Shown one piece after another: positions 38,472 to 40,016 of a stretch of 40,016 nt of DNA. The stretch spans positions 1 to 40,016 of the forward strand of contig CABZLS010000012.1 of assembly GCA_902526645.1 (NCBI GenBank). Direction: 5' to 3'. Position 1 is the stretch's first letter. The number at the start of each line of letters is the position of its first letter. The DNA comes from an uncultured Pelagibacteraceae bacterium. GTDB lineage: Bacteria; Pseudomonadota; Alphaproteobacteria; Pelagibacterales; Pelagibacteraceae. A program made the position numbers and the translations under genes. A model generated the notes under the pieces. The model saw only the letters and a program-made list of their open reading frames with translations, had not been told where the DNA came from and did not search any database.

Positions 38472-39416
38472 TTAATTTAATTTTTTGGGGATTCTAAAAA
38501 CAACGTTTTCCTTTATTGCTTCTACCTCATCTATGCTGACTTTAAATCTTTTTTTTAAGTTATTTATGAAATTATTTACTAAAATTTCTGGAGCTGATGC
38601 ACCAGATGAAATTCCAATAGTTTTTGATTTTTCAATTAGTTCATATGGGATTTCACTTTGAGAGTGGATTAGTAGAGAATTTAAACATCCAGATTTCTTA
38701 GCAACCTCAACAAGTCTAACTGAATTAGATGAATTTCTACTACCAATTACAAAAAATAAGTCACATTTTTTTGCAATATTTTTTACTGCCATTTGTCTAT
38801 TCGTTGTTGCATAACAAATATCTTCTTTCATTGGCTCTTTAATATTTGGAAATTTATTTTTTAAAATCCTAATAATGTCTTTTGTATCGTCAACAGATAG
38901 AGTCGTGTGAGTAACATAAGAGATTTTATCTAAATTATTTGTTTCATATTTTTTTGCCTCATCTTCATTTTGAATAAGATCTATCGATCCACTAGGTAGC
39001 TGTCCCATTGTACCAATCACTTCAGGATGATTTTGGTGACCAATTAAAATTAAATGATAACCGGCTTTATGAAGATTCTCAGCTTCCCTGTGTACTTTTG
39101 ACACCAAGGGGCATGTAGCATCAATATATGTCATATTATAACTCTTAGCATCCTCAGGTATTTTTTTTGGAACTCCATGAGCAGAAAAAATAACGGGCCT
39201 TGATTTATCATCTATCTCTTCAAGCTCTTCTACAAAAATTGCTCCTTTATTTTTTAAATCATCAACAACGTATTTGTTGTGAACTATTTCGTGTCTTACA
39301 TATACTGGGGCACCATATTTTTGAATTGATTTTTCAACAATCTCAATAGCTCTTTCAACACCAGCACAAAAACCCCTTGGCGCAGATAGTAGTATTTTAA
39401 TTTCTTTGTTTTTCAT
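38472..39416 (-). CDS. ispH: 4-hydroxy-3-methylbut-2-enyl diphosphate reductase
   Basis: IspH makes IPP and DMAPP in the last step of the non-mevalonate (MEP) isoprenoid route. The 314-residue iron-sulfur protein has its three cluster cysteines C17 (GFCAGV), C102 (DATCPLV) and C201 (ICYATTNRQ), plus active-site histidines in HEIVHNK and SAHGVP and in HQNHPE. It overlaps the blh-like gene upstream by 20 bases, so translation of the two is likely linked. Confidence 0.98.
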   Translation of the reverse strand: MKNKEIKILLSAPRGFCAGVERAIEIVEKSIQKYGAPVYVRHEIVHNKYVVDDLKNKGAIFVEELEEIDDKSRPVIFSAHGVPKKIPEDAKSYNMTYIDATCPLVSKVHREAENLHKAGYHLILIGHQNHPEVIGTMGQLPSGSIDLIQNEDEAKKYETNNLDKISYVTHTTLSVDDTKDIIRILKNKFPNIKEPMKEDICYATTNRQMAVKNIAKKCDLFFVIGSRNSSNSVRLVEVAKKSGCLNSLLIHSQSEIPYELIEKSKTIGISSGASAPEILVNNFINNLKKRFKVSIDEVEAIKENVVFRIPKKLN

Positions 39417-40016
39417 TTTTTTCTAAAAGATATTCCAGCAATATATGTGGAAAGGTTAAAGACGCCAAACCTATAAATATAATTTTCAAAATTGAATCAT
39501 CAAAATTGTAAGTATTATTTATAAAATAGAGACCAATTAAACAAATAGCTGCGGTTAAAATAGTTAAGGGCAATGCTTTTTTTACAAATTTTTTAAAACC
39601 CAATTTTAAGTCTTTTTTATCAAGCTCAAGAATTAAAGTAATACAATGTCTAACTGAATGTAAAAAACAAAAATATATTGTAAACGCCAAAAGTGGAGAA
39701 AAATAAAAATTTAGAGTTAAGATTGAAAAATAATCTAAAAAAATAGCAAATTTTTTTATCTCAAAATTTTTACTAAACAAAATAATGTGAGCTAAAGTAC
39801 TTAAAATAATACCAAATAATAAAATTTTACTCTTTTCAACAAAATCTAACAAATTATAAAAATTTTCATTTTCAACAAGTAGTAACTTAAAAATGTTTGT
39901 TGTTTCGTCAAAATGAAAATAAAGTGGTGTTAGTATTATTAAGGATCCTTTTATAAAAAATAAAAATTGATTTGTTAGTGTATTTTTAATTATTAGAAAT
40001 TGTGTATCTTCTTTCC
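39397..40016 (-). CDS. blh: Blh/Brp-type beta-carotene 15,15'-dioxygenase, C-terminal part (partial)
   Basis: Blh cleaves beta-carotene into two molecules of retinal, the chromophore of proteorhodopsin. The frame is open to the window edge and gives 205 residues; the N terminus lies outside. Blh-like features are LTPLYFHFDE (about 32-41), the membrane-embedded H119-SVR-H123 pair expected to bind iron, ALPLTILTA (about 146-154) and the final FPHILLE (H190). Several membrane helices are evident. A TTG at 39852 could be mistaken for a start, but the coding signal clearly continues upstream. No rhodopsin or crt gene is in the window. Confidence 0.85.
   Translation of the reverse strand, partial: KEDTQFLIIKNTLTNQFLFFIKGSLIILTPLYFHFDETTNIFKLLLVENENFYNLLDFVEKSKILLFGIILSTLAHIILFSKNFEIKKFAIFLDYFSILTLNFYFSPLLAFTIYFCFLHSVRHCITLILELDKKDLKLGFKKFVKKALPLTILTAAICLIGLYFINNTYNFDDSILKIIFIGLASLTFPHILLEYLLEKNEKQRN

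Noticed and set aside
39397-39852. Complete 151-residue gene starting at a TTG at 39852
   Set aside because: The frame stays open to the window edge and the upstream part has Blh-like sequence (LTPLYFHFDE), so this is a partial gene.

Overview
The window is a densely packed, very AT-rich piece of bacterial chromosome. Almost every gene is an alphaproteobacterial core gene with a Lys/Asn/Ile/Phe-rich product. Tiny intergenic gaps, widespread ATGA/TAATG stop-start overlaps, short protein versions (for example a 387-residue glucose-6-phosphate isomerase), a Blh-type retinal-forming enzyme and the ctaB-ctaG-ctaE-surf1 oxidase block together point to a streamlined marine SAR11 (Pelagibacterales) relative. 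This assignment is inference from gene content and style; no rRNA is present. I see no tRNA, rRNA, insertion sequence or CRISPR array, and no gene-free stretch longer than 300 bases.

Layout. 1-5.6 kb: a DCC thiol-oxidoreductase-like protein, the tldD-tldE peptidase pair with an overlapping FAD oxidoreductase, a secreted DUF6134-like protein and a YczE/YitT-type membrane protein. 5.6-7.6 kb: typA/bipA and a 38-residue basic small ORF. 7.6-9.4 kb: the one clearly accessory patch, a D12-class adenine DNA methyltransferase facing a GIY-YIG-like putative endonuclease. Their stop codons overlap, which makes a candidate compact restriction-modification unit. 9.4-11.5 kb: groES-groEL with a strong terminator and a plausible RpoH-type promoter. 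11.6-18.0 kb: a tight operon of HAD phosphatase, ribF, ileS, lspA, DUF3035-like lipoprotein and pgi. 18.0-20.1 kb: rsmD and purD, with a divergent DUF2093 gene.

20.1-25.7 kb: a lipid A/Kdo and ubiquinone operon read on the minus strand (ubiA, msbA, waaA, lpxK, lpxL-like). 25.7-29.6 kb: a DUF2721 membrane protein, a quinone oxidoreductase/pirin pair, a small CxxC protein, a type II haloacid dehalogenase-like gene and rsmE. 29.7-37.1 kb: the aa3-type cytochrome c oxidase operon (coxB, coxA, ctaB, a 41-residue membrane protein, ctaG, ctaE, surf1) running on into thrC and a Prx5-type peroxiredoxin. 37.1-40.0 kb (minus): rnhA, thrB, ispH and the C-terminal part of a blh gene that runs off the window. 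The ispH-blh overlap places isoprenoid precursor supply next to retinal formation.

Most convergent gene pairs overlap at their stop codons, so there is no room for terminators. The only convincing intrinsic terminator follows groEL. A short GC-rich block at about 37055-37081, between the peroxiredoxin and rnhA, stands out and is unexplained.
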